DNA from: JAKQIM01 sp964633225 | GTDB lineage: Bacteria > Chloroflexota > Anaerolineae > Anaerolineales > UBA4823 | Reading direction: 5' to 3' | Assembly (NCBI GenBank): GCA_964633225.1 | Contig: CAZWFQ010000055.1 | Coordinates: 1 to 23,411, forward strand | DNA: 23,411 bases | Translations under genes and position numbers: made by a program | Notes under the pieces: generated by a model | The model's database searches: none | What the model saw: the letters and a program-made list of their open reading frames with translations, nothing else | What the model was told of the DNA's origin: nothing | In this document: piece after piece, positions 7,006 to 15,209 of the stretch | Layout: every line of letters begins with the position of its first letter | How positions within the stretch are numbered: the stretch's first letter is position 1

Positions 7006-8529
7006 ATGTCTAGACTTGCCCGCTCGACCCTGATTGTGGCCGTTTTCTTCGGCCTGGAAAAAGTACTTGGTTTTGTGCGCCAGTTACTGATTGCACGCCA
7101 GTTCGGCCTTTCTACTGAGTTGGATGTTTTCAACGCTGCTAACAACCTCCCCGACTTGATCTTTGTGCTGGTCTCGGGCGGCACATTGGCCATGGCTTTC
7201 ATCCCGGTACTCTCTGAGACATTAGAGAAGCAGGGCCGGGCAGAAGCCTGGAAACTGTTCTCGCGCATTGCCAACCTGGTCTTCTTGGTGTCGGCAGCGC
7301 TTTCGGTGCTGGTGGCTTTATTTGCCCAGGTGTTGGTAGAGCGGGTGATCACCCCGGGCTTCAGCGTTGAGCAGCAGCAACTGGTGGTAGAGTTGATGCG
7401 CCTGAACCTGGTGGCAACGCTGATCTTTTCGCTCAGCGGGCTGGTGATTGCCGGCTTGCAGGCCAACCAGCACTTCTTGCTGCCTGCAATGGCGCCGGCT
7501 ATGTATGACCTGGGGATGTTGTTTGGGGTCATTGTCCTGGCGGCTGAGCCTGGCTTTTACCAGATTGGCCCGCTGACCCTGCCTTCTTTTGGCATGGGCA
7601 TTCATGGCATGGTCTATGGGGCTATCTTGGGTTCACTCTTGTACCTGGGCATCCAGGTGCCGGGATTGGTGCGCTATGGGTTCCGCTGGCTTCCAGAGAT
7701 CAGCCTGCGCAACCCGGCTGTGCTGCGGGTGCTGCGTCTTTTGGGGCCGCGCATCCTGACGGTGGTCTTTATCCAACTGGTCTTTATCTTGCAAGACAAT
7801 ATCGCCTCCTGGCTGGCGGTTGGCTCGGTCTCGGCCCTGGTGTATGGCTGGCTCTTCATGCAGGTGCCCGAGACGATCATTGGCACCGCCATTGCCACTG
7901 TTTTGCTGCCCACGCTCTCTGAGCAGGTGGCGCACAACGATTCCGAAGGTTTTCGCCAGTCGCTTAATCGCTCGGCGCGCGTCATCCTTGCCCTCACTCT
8001 CCCGGCGGCGGGCTTGTTAATGGCTGGCATCCGCCCCCTTGTCGGCGTGTTGGGTTTTGAAGGTACCGGCGCCGAACTGGTGGTCTGGACGGTGCGGGCT
8101 TACATGTGCGGCCTGGTTGGGCATGCGCTCTTAGAAGTGGCGGCGCGCGGCTTTTACGCTCGCCAGAACGCTTTAACCCCCATGGCTTTTTCGGGCCTGG
8201 CGGCACTCATCTTTGCCGTGTTGGCTTATACCCTGTCGCGTCCCCTGGGCGCACCGGGGATTGGCCTGGCGAACTCGCTGGCTTACACAGTGGAGGCACT
8301 GATCTTGTGGTATCTCACCAGCCGGCAGTACCCGGGCGTGCTGGCAGTGGGCAAGACCCTGCTGCGGGCGGGCCTGGCTGCTCTGTTGGGGGCGGCGGTG
8401 GTCTATGGCTTGCTGCAAGTGGCGCTGCCCCTGCCCAATGTGCTGCATGGCGCGCTGGCTTTGGTAGCTGGTGGGTTGGCAGTCATTCCCTTCATCTGGC
8501 CTGAGGTCAAACTGCTGACCAAGCTGTAA
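7006..8529 (+). CDS. murJ: MurJ/MviN-family lipid II flippase
   Basis: A 507-residue polytopic membrane protein with about 14 hydrophobic segments. The N-terminal GLEKVLGFVRQLLIARQFG, followed by LDVFNAANNLPD, is the family's TM1-TM2 signature with its conserved charged residues. MurJ moves the peptidoglycan precursor lipid II across the cytoplasmic membrane; related MOP-family flippases carry other undecaprenyl-linked glycans, so the substrate is an inference. Only a weak ribosome site (GAGAA) is visible. The gene lies 17 nt after the histidine kinase stop, and the operon ends in hairpins at 8542-8673. Confidence 0.92.
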   Translation: MSRLARSTLIVAVFFGLEKVLGFVRQLLIARQFGLSTELDVFNAANNLPDLIFVLVSGGTLAMAFIPVLSETLEKQGRAEAWKLFSRIANLVFLVSAALSVLVALFAQVLVERVITPGFSVEQQQLVVELMRLNLVATLIFSLSGLVIAGLQANQHFLLPAMAPAMYDLGMLFGVIVLAAEPGFYQIGPLTLPSFGMGIHGMVYGAILGSLLYLGIQVPGLVRYGFRWLPEISLRNPAVLRVLRLLGPRILTVVFIQLVFILQDNIASWLAVGSVSALVYGWLFMQVPETIIGTAIATVLLPTLSEQVAHNDSEGFRQSLNRSARVILALTLPAAGLLMAGIRPLVGVLGFEGTGAELVVWTVRAYMCGLVGHALLEVAARGFYARQNALTPMAFSGLAALIFAVLAYTLSRPLGAPGIGLANSLAYTVEALILWYLTSRQYPGVLAVGKTLLRAGLAALLGAAVVYGLLQVALPLPNVLHGALALVAGGLAVIPFIWPEVKLLTKL

Positions 8530-8541
8530 AGACAGTGTTGC

Positions 8542-8572
8542 CCAGGGTTTTAACAAGGCCGTAAAGCCCTGG
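8542..8572 (+). terminator. First hairpin after murJ
   Basis: Arms 8542-8552 (CCAGGGTTTTA) and 8562-8572 (TAAAGCCCTGG) pair over 11 positions, one of them a U-G wobble. There is no T run. A second, smaller GCCCC/GGGGC hairpin follows at 8595-8612. Both precede the stronger terminator at 8621-8673. Confidence 0.5.
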
Positions 8573-8620
8573 TTCCATCATCCCCTGACCTCCCGCCCCA
8601 TTGGGACGGGGCAAGAGAAA

Positions 8621-8673
8621 TTTGGGGTGTGAATGGGTGGTTTCGCTACCCGTTCACACCCCAAACTCTTTTT
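8621..8673 (+). terminator. Intrinsic terminator of the kinase-murJ operon
   Basis: 18-base arms at 8621-8638 and 8648-8665 pair with a single T/G wobble around a 9-nt loop. CTCTTTTT follows. The structure ends about 30 bp before the start of the dynamin gene, separating the two operons. Confidence 0.88.
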
Positions 8674-8703
8674 CATAGTACAATTTGTTGCAGGAGAGAT
8701 CGC

Positions 8704-10434
8704 ATGCGTATTCTGAACGACCGCCAAGAAATGATGTTAAAAGAAGCCCGTAATCTGCTCAATGATCTGCGCGCTTCTTTGATCCGCTTTGGCGCCAGCG
8801 CCGAAGATCAAGATACCCTTGTCCAATCCATCCGCCAGTTGGACGAGCTGTTCCTGCTGGTGATCGTGGGTGAGTTCAATGCCGGCAAGTCGGCCTTTAT
8901 CAACGCCTTGTTAGGGCAAAGAATCCTCAAAGAGGGCGTAACGCCCACCACCACCCAGATCAACCTGCTGCGCTACGGCGAGGCTCAAGAGCGCACTGTG
9001 GAAAACGAGAGCCTGCACAGCCTGACGGCGCCAGTGGAGCTGCTGCGCGAGCTGAGCATTGTGGATACGCCGGGCACCAACGCTATCATCCGTGAACACG
9101 AAGCCATCACCGAGCAATTTGTGCCGCGTTCAGATATGGTATTGTTCGTCACCTCCGCCGACCGCCCCTTCACCGAGAGCGAACGGTCCTTCTTAGAGAA
9201 GATCCGCGGTTGGGGCAAGAAGGTTGTGATTGTGTTGAACAAGATTGACCTGTTCCAGGATCCTGGTGAGTTGGAGCAGGTGCGAACCTTTATGCTTGAC
9301 CATGCCCGCGCCCTGTTTGGTATGACGCCAGAATTCTTCCCCGTCAGTGCGCGCCTGGCATTGCGCGCCAAGCTGGGAGAGCCCGCCCTATGGGAAGAGA
9401 GCCGCTTTGGTGCGCTGGAAGAGTACATTCACCAAACGCTGGATGAAACCAGCCGCCTGCGCCTGAAGTTCATGAACCCGCTGGGGGTAGGAACCCACCT
9501 GCTGAGTAAGTATGCAGAGGTCACAAACGAACGTTTGGGCCTGCTAAAGGCTGACTTTAATATGTTGGCTGATGTGGAAGCTCAACTGGGGCTTTATAAA
9601 GAGGATATGCGCAGTAACTTTGATTTCCGCATGTCAGATATTGAGAATGTGCTGTATGAAATGGAGCAGCGCGGCCAGGATTTCTTTGATGAAACCCTGC
9701 GCCTGGGGCGCACCTTTGACCTTTTCAACAAGCAGCGCATCCAGCAAGAATTTGAAGAGCAGGTTGTCGCCGATGCCCCGCAGCGCATTGAAGCCCGCGT
9801 GGCAGAGCTGATTGACTGGATGGTAGATGCTGACTTGCGCCAATGGCAGGCAGTGAATGATCACGTGGCCGAACGCCGCCGGGCCCACAAAGATCGCATT
9901 GTAGAAGACGCCGCTGGCGGCACCTTCCATGTTGACCGCGAAAAATTGATTGACGAGGTGGGGCGCGAGGCGCAGCGCGTGGTGGAGACGTATGATAAGG
10001 CCTACGAGGCCGAATCGATTGCCTTGGGCGCCCAAACGGCAGTGGCAACGCTGGCGGCAGTGGAGATTGGTGCGGTTTCGCTGGGCACGCTGGTGGCTGT
10101 CTTGGCGACCACAGCCGCAGCAGACATAACCGGCATTGCGTTGGCAGGTGTGATGGCTGTGCTGGGTCTGTTCTTGATTCCTGCCCGCCGCCGCCAGGCC
10201 AAAGCTGAGATGCGCGAAAAGATTGCCACCCTGCGCGAACGGCTGGTGAGCTCGCTGAAAGAACACTTTGAACACGAGATGGAGCGCAGCTTGCATCACA
10301 TCAACGATGCCATTGCCCCGTACACTCGTTTTGTGCGTTCTGAACAGAGCAAATTGGAAGAAGTGCAGGGCGTGTTGAGCCAGGCGCGTACTGGCCTGGA
10401 GCGCGTGAAGATCCAGGTAGAGGAATTAACTTGA
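8704..10434 (+). CDS. Bacterial dynamin-like GTPase
   Basis: With the ATG at 8704 (AGGAG ribosome site 8 nt upstream) the protein has 576 residues; an upstream start at 8629 would lie inside the terminator. The GTPase domain has all core motifs: P-loop GEFNAGKS (56-63), switch threonines TPTTT (80-84), DTPG (121-124) and NKID (179-182). Long helical regions follow. Residues of about 441-493 form a hydrophobic pair ending in LIPARRR, like the membrane-inserting paddle of bacterial dynamins, and a C-terminal coiled coil completes the stalk. It probably binds and remodels the cytoplasmic membrane. It is shorter than the cyanobacterial BDLP. It starts a likely three-gene operon. A TACAAT at 8679-8684 could be the -10 box, but no -35 is evident. 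Confidence 0.88.
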   Translation: MRILNDRQEMMLKEARNLLNDLRASLIRFGASAEDQDTLVQSIRQLDELFLLVIVGEFNAGKSAFINALLGQRILKEGVTPTTTQINLLRYGEAQERTVENESLHSLTAPVELLRELSIVDTPGTNAIIREHEAITEQFVPRSDMVLFVTSADRPFTESERSFLEKIRGWGKKVVIVLNKIDLFQDPGELEQVRTFMLDHARALFGMTPEFFPVSARLALRAKLGEPALWEESRFGALEEYIHQTLDETSRLRLKFMNPLGVGTHLLSKYAEVTNERLGLLKADFNMLADVEAQLGLYKEDMRSNFDFRMSDIENVLYEMEQRGQDFFDETLRLGRTFDLFNKQRIQQEFEEQVVADAPQRIEARVAELIDWMVDADLRQWQAVNDHVAERRRAHKDRIVEDAAGGTFHVDREKLIDEVGREAQRVVETYDKAYEAESIALGAQTAVATLAAVEIGAVSLGTLVAVLATTAAADITGIALAGVMAVLGLFLIPARRRQAKAEMREKIATLRERLVSSLKEHFEHEMERSLHHINDAIAPYTRFVRSEQSKLEEVQGVLSQARTGLERVKIQVEELT

Positions 10435-10446
10435 TAGGCATCCAAT

Positions 10447-11784
10447 ATGAATAAGACGCGTTCGAATCCGAATACCTGGGACTTGATTGTGGTTGGCGGG
10501 GGGCCAGCCGGTTTCTTTGCCGCACTGGCTTGCGCGGCTGGTGCGCCGGTCGGGTTACCTTTCAAGATCTTGATCTTAGAGAAAGCCAACCGCCCATTGG
10601 GGAAGGTGCTGGTTTCGGGCGGCGGGCGGTGTAACCTGACCCATGCTTGCTTTGATCCGGCGCAGTTGGTGGAATACTACCCGCGCGGCGGTGCTGCACT
10701 GCGCGGGGCTTTTACGCGCTTCCAGCCGGCCGATACGGTTGCCTGGTTTGAGCGGCGCGGCGTGGCCCTAAAAACCGAGCCGGATGGGCGCATTTTCCCG
10801 GCCTCTGATGATGCTCAGACGGTGGTGGAATGCCTGTTGGATGCGACGGCCCAGGCTGGCATCCGCTTGCAAACACGGGCCGCGGCGGATGCCATCTTCC
10901 TGCCTGCTGTGGCACCTGTGAAGAAGCCTGGCGAGAGTGCCCCAGCACGCTTTACCGTGGCCCTCAATGCCAGCACCGAGACTTTCAAGACGCGCTGCCT
11001 GCTATTGGCTACCGGCGGCGAAGCAGCCAGCGGTACAGCCGGAACCCTGGAACTGGCAGAGAGCCTGGGCCATACCATCCAGCCGCCGGTGCCGTCGCTG
11101 TTCACCTTCCGCATACCCGATCCACGGCTAGAAGGCCTGGCGGGAATTTCGGTCAACCCGGCTGGCCTGCAGCTCTTGGCTGAAGACGGTACGGCGCGGC
11201 GGGCGCCGGGCATGCAGCAGCTTGGCCCGCTGCTCATCACCCATTGGGGCTTGAGCGGGCCGGCGGTGCTGCGCCTTTCGGCCTGGGCCGCCCGCGAGTT
11301 GAGTGCCTGTGCCTATCATGCCGGCTTGCGTGTCAACTGGCTGGGCGAAACCAACCAGGAGCAAGCCCTGGCCAGTCTGCAGGCCTTTAAAGATGCCCAT
11401 GCCAGCCAGAAACCAGGCCCTCATTATCCATTCGAACTGCCGCAGCGCTTGTGGGACCGCTTGTGTCAAGCAGTATCCCTCAATTCAGAACAAAATTGGG
11501 GTGACTTGCCCAAGGCTACGCTGCAATCCCTGGCCGAGCAGTTGACCGGCGGGCGCTACAGCATCCGGGGTCGGGGACCCTTCAAAGAAGAGTTCGTCAC
11601 CTGCGGCGGCGTTTCGCTGGATGAGATGAACTTCAAAACCATGGAAAGCCGCCTCACGCCCGGCCTGTACTTTGCTGGTGAAGCCCTGGATGTAGACGGC
11701 CTGACCGGCGGCTTCAACCTGCAGAATGCCTGGACGACCGGCTACCTGGCCGGCGCCGCTGCGGCGATGGCATTAAGAGAATAG
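10447..11784 (+). CDS. BaiN/HI0933-family FAD-dependent oxidoreductase
   Basis: A 445-residue flavoprotein. The N-terminal dinucleotide-binding fold reads VVGGGPAGFFAALACA (about 16-31). The family hallmark GKVLVSGGGRCNLTHA follows, and the C-terminal FAD motif is LYFAGEALDVDGLTGGFNLQNA. These fit the HI0933/YhiN family, which includes BaiN, assigned to bile-acid flavin reduction in Clostridium. The substrate here is unknown, so I give no symbol. The gene begins 12 nt after the dynamin stop with a poor ribosome site, and the subtilase begins 16 nt after its end. Cotranscription with both is likely, but no functional link among the three is evident. Confidence 0.9.
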   Translation: MNKTRSNPNTWDLIVVGGGPAGFFAALACAAGAPVGLPFKILILEKANRPLGKVLVSGGGRCNLTHACFDPAQLVEYYPRGGAALRGAFTRFQPADTVAWFERRGVALKTEPDGRIFPASDDAQTVVECLLDATAQAGIRLQTRAAADAIFLPAVAPVKKPGESAPARFTVALNASTETFKTRCLLLATGGEAASGTAGTLELAESLGHTIQPPVPSLFTFRIPDPRLEGLAGISVNPAGLQLLAEDGTARRAPGMQQLGPLLITHWGLSGPAVLRLSAWAARELSACAYHAGLRVNWLGETNQEQALASLQAFKDAHASQKPGPHYPFELPQRLWDRLCQAVSLNSEQNWGDLPKATLQSLAEQLTGGRYSIRGRGPFKEEFVTCGGVSLDEMNFKTMESRLTPGLYFAGEALDVDGLTGGFNLQNAWTTGYLAGAAAAMALRE

Positions 11785-11800
11785 ACTTTATCCCCCTCCA

Positions 11801-14320
11801 ATGAAACCCATCCACCTGGTTGTTGTTTGCCTTTTGGTCTGCTCGAACATCTTCTCTCCGGTGGCGGCTGCCAGCCCCGTCAACGCCACCTGGCAGACCA
11901 AGGTGGATGCCTGGGTGCTAGAAACCGCCAACCAGGGCGAGACCGAGTTCCTTGTGGCGCTTGCTGAGCAGGCTGATTTGAGCGCGGCTGGCAGCCTGCT
12001 GACCAAGCAAGAAAAGGGCCATTACGTGTACCAGGCCCTGGTCCAGGCAGCCGCCCGCACTCAGCCGCCGCTGGTGGCAGAGCTGCAGCGCCGGGGCCTG
12101 GAATACCAATCTTTGTGGGTGGTGAATGCTTTGTGGGTGCGCGGCAGCCTGGCAGATATCCAGGCATTGGCCAGCCGCCCCGATGTGGCGCACCTGTATG
12201 CCAACCCCCAGGTGCAGCTCAGCCCGCCGCAGTTAGAAGCCCAGGTAGAAGCGGCGCAAAGTGTGGAATGGAACATTGCCCAGGTCAACGCGCCGCAGGT
12301 GTGGGCAGAGGGGTTCACAGGGCAGGGTGTGGTCATCGGCGGGGCCGATACCGGCTACGATTGGGATCATCCGGCCCTCATTAACCAATATCGTGGTTGG
12401 GATGGCGAAACCGTTAACCACGACTACAGTTGGCACGATTTTACGGCTGAGGCCTCTGCGGCGCCGGTGGACCCATATGGGCACGGCACGCATACCATGG
12501 GGATCATGGTGGGGGATGACGGGGCCTACAACCAGGTGGGCATGGCGCCGGGGGCACGTTGGGTTGGCTGCCGGAACATGAACAGTGCTGGGGTGGGCTC
12601 GCCTTATACTTATATGGGCTGTTACCAGTGGTTCATTGCCCCCACGCGCCTGGATGGCAGCGCCCCACGCCCCGACCTGGCCCCCGATGTGATCAACAAT
12701 TCTTGGGGCTGCCCGGCCAGTGAGGGCTGTACGGATTTGACCGTCCTGTTGGAAGCAGTTCAGAATGTGCGTGCCGCCGGCATTTTGACGGTGCATTCGG
12801 CGGGCAACAGCGGGAGCGGGTGCAGCACCATCAACTCCCCCGCTTCGATCTACGACGAATCTTTTACCGTGGGCGCAACCACCAGCACCAATACCCTGGC
12901 CAGCTTCAGCAGCCGGGGGCCGGTGACGGTGGATGGCAGCGGGCGGGCCAAGCCCGATATTTCTGCCCCGGGCCAGAGCGTGCGTTCTACCCTGCCGGGC
13001 ACGGGCTATGGCGGGCTCTCGGGTACCAGCATGGCTGCCCCCCACGTAGCCGGGCTGGCGGCTTTGCTTATCTCGGCCCAGCCGGGCTTGCGCGGCCAGG
13101 TGGATGCCCTGGAGGTTTTGATCGAGCGCACGGCCCTGCACATCCCTGCCACGGCCTGCTCGAGCAGCGGCGTGCCCAACAACCTGTACGGCTGGGGGCG
13201 GATTGATGCCCTGGCGGCATTTGAAGGCCTGTACCTCGATGGGCAGGTCTCGGCGGCAGAAGTGGAGCCGGGAGAACTGCTGACCTACACCCTGGATGTC
13301 TCTTTGAACAGCGGGCTGGCTGAAACATCTGATGTGGCCCTGGCCCTCACCTTGCCCGCCCAAACCAGCCTGGTCAGTGCATCTTTGCCGTATACGTTGA
13401 CTGGCGAGGTGATTGAATGGATCTGGCCCACCCTGGAGATTAGCCATCCTATCACCATAGAGTTGGTGGTACGGGTGGCGTTGACCGCCACTGGCACGAT
13501 CACCAATGCTGCTTACAGCGTGCAAAGTGCCATTGGCAGCGAGGCCGGGCAGCCCCTGGTGACTGTGGTGGTGCCGCTGTCTTACGCGCTGAGAAAGACC
13601 GCCTCAGAAGTAGCGGCACCCGGGTCGGTGCTCACCTACACCTTGATGGTCACCAACACCAATTCTGCTGCAACCCTGCACAACCTGGTGTTGACCGACA
13701 CACTGCCCCTGGAGGCTGTTTTCTTGAGGGCCACGCCGCCTTATACGTTGCTGGATGAGCAGGTGACCTGGGAGCGCAACAGCCTGGAAGCGGGCGAAAC
13801 CTGGGCGGTGAGCCTGGCGGTGCAGGTGCCGTTGACCTTCACCGGCACCATCAGCAGCGCTGGCTACGGGGTGACCTGTGACGAGCTGCCGGGTTTGGCG
13901 GGGCCGCAGTTGAAAACCGAGGTGTTGGGCCTCTGGCTTGCTAAGACGGCTTCGGCGCAAGCGCTTACCCCTGGTGACCTGCTGACCTATACCCTGGCGA
14001 TCACCAATGTACACCCTTACAGCACCGCCCATGGCGTGCTGTTGAGCGATCTATTGCCGGTAGGGACGGAATTGATCACGGCAACGCAGCCATACAGCCG
14101 CAGCGCTGATGCGCTGCTCTGGCCTGTGGGCGAGTTGGCGGCGGGCCAATCTTTCACGGCCACCTTATCGGTGCAGGTGCCGCTGACGAGCACGCTGCGC
14201 CAGGTTCAGAATGTTACGTATGGCGTCTATGCAGACGAGGTGGGGCAGATCACCGGCGCTGCCGTGGTCACGGCAGTTCACCCACCGTGGCGGTATTACT
14301 TCTTGCCCTTCATCCACTAA
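11801..14320 (+). CDS. Secreted subtilisin-like serine protease with DUF11-type repeats
   Basis: An 839-residue preproprotein. Residues 1-24 are a signal peptide (hydrophobic core, then PVAAAS). Residues of about 47-140 look like an I9-type inhibitory propeptide. The S8 catalytic domain (about 155-475) has the triad Asp183 (GADTGYD), His228 (YGHGTHT) and Ser410 (SGTSMAAPHVAG), with oxyanion Asn336 (SAGNSGS). Three tandem repeats of about 115 residues follow (about 477-828), each with TYTL plus the DTLP-like block of DUF11-type surface modules. The chain ends in an aromatic tail, RYYFLPFIH. It is probably exported and surface-held or released. No Shine-Dalgarno sequence precedes the ATG; the upstream bases are pyrimidine-rich. 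Confidence 0.93.
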   Translation: MKPIHLVVVCLLVCSNIFSPVAAASPVNATWQTKVDAWVLETANQGETEFLVALAEQADLSAAGSLLTKQEKGHYVYQALVQAAARTQPPLVAELQRRGLEYQSLWVVNALWVRGSLADIQALASRPDVAHLYANPQVQLSPPQLEAQVEAAQSVEWNIAQVNAPQVWAEGFTGQGVVIGGADTGYDWDHPALINQYRGWDGETVNHDYSWHDFTAEASAAPVDPYGHGTHTMGIMVGDDGAYNQVGMAPGARWVGCRNMNSAGVGSPYTYMGCYQWFIAPTRLDGSAPRPDLAPDVINNSWGCPASEGCTDLTVLLEAVQNVRAAGILTVHSAGNSGSGCSTINSPASIYDESFTVGATTSTNTLASFSSRGPVTVDGSGRAKPDISAPGQSVRSTLPGTGYGGLSGTSMAAPHVAGLAALLISAQPGLRGQVDALEVLIERTALHIPATACSSSGVPNNLYGWGRIDALAAFEGLYLDGQVSAAEVEPGELLTYTLDVSLNSGLAETSDVALALTLPAQTSLVSASLPYTLTGEVIEWIWPTLEISHPITIELVVRVALTATGTITNAAYSVQSAIGSEAGQPLVTVVVPLSYALRKTASEVAAPGSVLTYTLMVTNTNSAATLHNLVLTDTLPLEAVFLRATPPYTLLDEQVTWERNSLEAGETWAVSLAVQVPLTFTGTISSAGYGVTCDELPGLAGPQLKTEVLGLWLAKTASAQALTPGDLLTYTLAITNVHPYSTAHGVLLSDLLPVGTELITATQPYSRSADALLWPVGELAAGQSFTATLSVQVPLTSTLRQVQNVTYGVYADEVGQITGAAVVTAVHPPWRYYFLPFIH

Positions 14321-14345
14321 GTATCTGTCTGAAAATTATTTGGGC
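14319..14345 (+). repeat. Dispersed repeat, copy 2
   Basis: AAGTATCTGTCTGAAAAT followed by TATTTGGG, starting at the subtilase stop codon. It matches copy 1 at 24 of 26 bases and the reverse complement of copy 3 at 23 of 25. It fills most of the 50-bp gap between the convergent subtilase and transglycosylase genes, where no classical terminator is visible. Confidence 0.8.
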
Positions 14346-14370
14346 GTAACACCCACGTTCCCCACCTTAT

Positions 14371-14967
14371 CTATTTGGCATATGTTTCAAACAGCCCTAA
14401 AACCGTATCGGCATAGTAGTACCCCACATCCATAGGGCCGTAAGCGCGCAGGGCTTCGCGCAGGTCGTTGGCATGGCTGGCAAGCAGCCCTGCCAGCAGG
14501 CGCGTGCCGTACTCGATGTTGAATTGGGGCTCTTGCAGCTCGGCAATGGTGGGGCGGCTGGCAAAACAGGGGCCGTTAATGCATTGGAAGGCCGCCGCCA
14601 GGCCATCGCGCGGCATGATCTGCATCAGGCCGACAGCGCCGCTGTGGGAATACGCCAATGGGTCACCGCCGGATTCTTGCAGGATGAGCGCGGCCACCAG
14701 GTCGGGGGCGAGGTTGTTTTTCTCCGAGTAAATTGTGATATATTCGCACCATTGTAAGATATTTTGCGAATACGACGGGCTGATACGGCAGCTCCCCTCA
14801 AGCGCTGCTTCTTGCGCCGGTTCATATGCCACACTGGCCACTGCTTCTGTCGCCACCCCGGCCGCCCCGGCCGGGGTGGGATTAGCGCTGACAAGCAGGC
14901 AAATGACGATCAAAAACAGGCTTCCGGCGGCTGCGCCGCGCAGCACGAGTGAAGGCCCAATGCCCAT
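14371..14967 (-). CDS. Secreted lytic transglycosylase (SLT domain)
   Basis: A 198-residue protein. Residues 1-36 form a signal peptide (hydrophobic LFLIVICLLVSA, then PAGAAG). The SLT/goose-lysozyme-like domain (about 75-198) has catalytic Glu98 in LILQESGGDP, then SGAVGLMQIMP and a C-terminal AYGPMDVGYYYADTVL block. It cleaves the MurNAc-GlcNAc bond of peptidoglycan outside the membrane, forming anhydro ends. The ATG at 14967 has AGGAG about 9 nt upstream. It is transcribed divergently from the membrane protein at 15210. Its predicted promoter carries a degenerate copy of the SOS-like palindrome, and its leader contains a 13-bp hairpin. Confidence 0.9.
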   Translation of the reverse strand: MGIGPSLVLRGAAAGSLFLIVICLLVSANPTPAGAAGVATEAVASVAYEPAQEAALEGSCRISPSYSQNILQWCEYITIYSEKNNLAPDLVAALILQESGGDPLAYSHSGAVGLMQIMPRDGLAAAFQCINGPCFASRPTIAELQEPQFNIEYGTRLLAGLLASHANDLREALRAYGPMDVGYYYADTVLGLFETYAK

Positions 14968-15000
14968 TGCGGTGTACTCCTATCTTGTGAGGGGGGAAGC

Positions 15001-15033
15001 GGGCTGTGATGAGCGCGGTACTCATCACAGCCC
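15001..15033 (-). other. Hairpin in the leader of the transglycosylase gene
   Basis: Perfect 13-bp arms at 15001-15013 and 15021-15033 around a 7-nt loop. No T run follows on either strand. It lies between the predicted transcription start (near 15049) and the ribosome site, so it would be in the 5' UTR. Confidence 0.6.
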
Positions 15034-15055
15034 TGGTTGTGATTACGACACCCTT

Positions 15056-15084
15056 ATTCTAGCACAAATGTTCTATAAATTCAA
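15056..15084 (-). promoter_or_regulatory. Promoter of the transglycosylase gene with a degenerate SOS-like site
   Basis: On the minus strand a -35 TTGAAT (15084-15079) and a -10 TAGAAT (15061-15056) are separated by 17 bp. The spacer contains ATAGAACATTTGTGC, which matches 12 of 15 bases of the palindrome in the facing promoter and sits at the same distance from the -10 box. Confidence 0.6.
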
Positions 15085-15116
15085 GATCCAATTCCTGAAA
15101 AGCCCAGTTTCACCTC

Positions 15117-15145
15117 TTGACAATATAGAACGTATGTTCTATATT
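15117..15145 (+). promoter_or_regulatory. Near-consensus promoter with a LexA/DinR-like box in its spacer
   Basis: A -35 TTGACA (15117-15122), a 17-bp spacer and a -10 TATATT (15140-15145). The palindrome AATATAGAAC-GTAT-GTTCTATATT (15122-15145) has perfect 10-bp arms and fills the spacer and -10 box. Its core, GAAC-N4-GTTC, matches the Gram-positive DinR/LexA site (consensus CGAAC-N4-GTTCG). A bound repressor would exclude RNA polymerase. Confidence 0.75.
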
Positions 15146-15209
15146 TAGATTGTGACCGGCTGCAGACGGTCGTGATGAGGTCAGGCTTTTTTACCCACAG
15201 GAGGAACCT

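Noticed and set aside
8629..8703. Earlier start of the dynamin gene
   Set aside because: It lies within the terminator arm and lacks a ribosome site; the ATG at 8704 has AGGAG.
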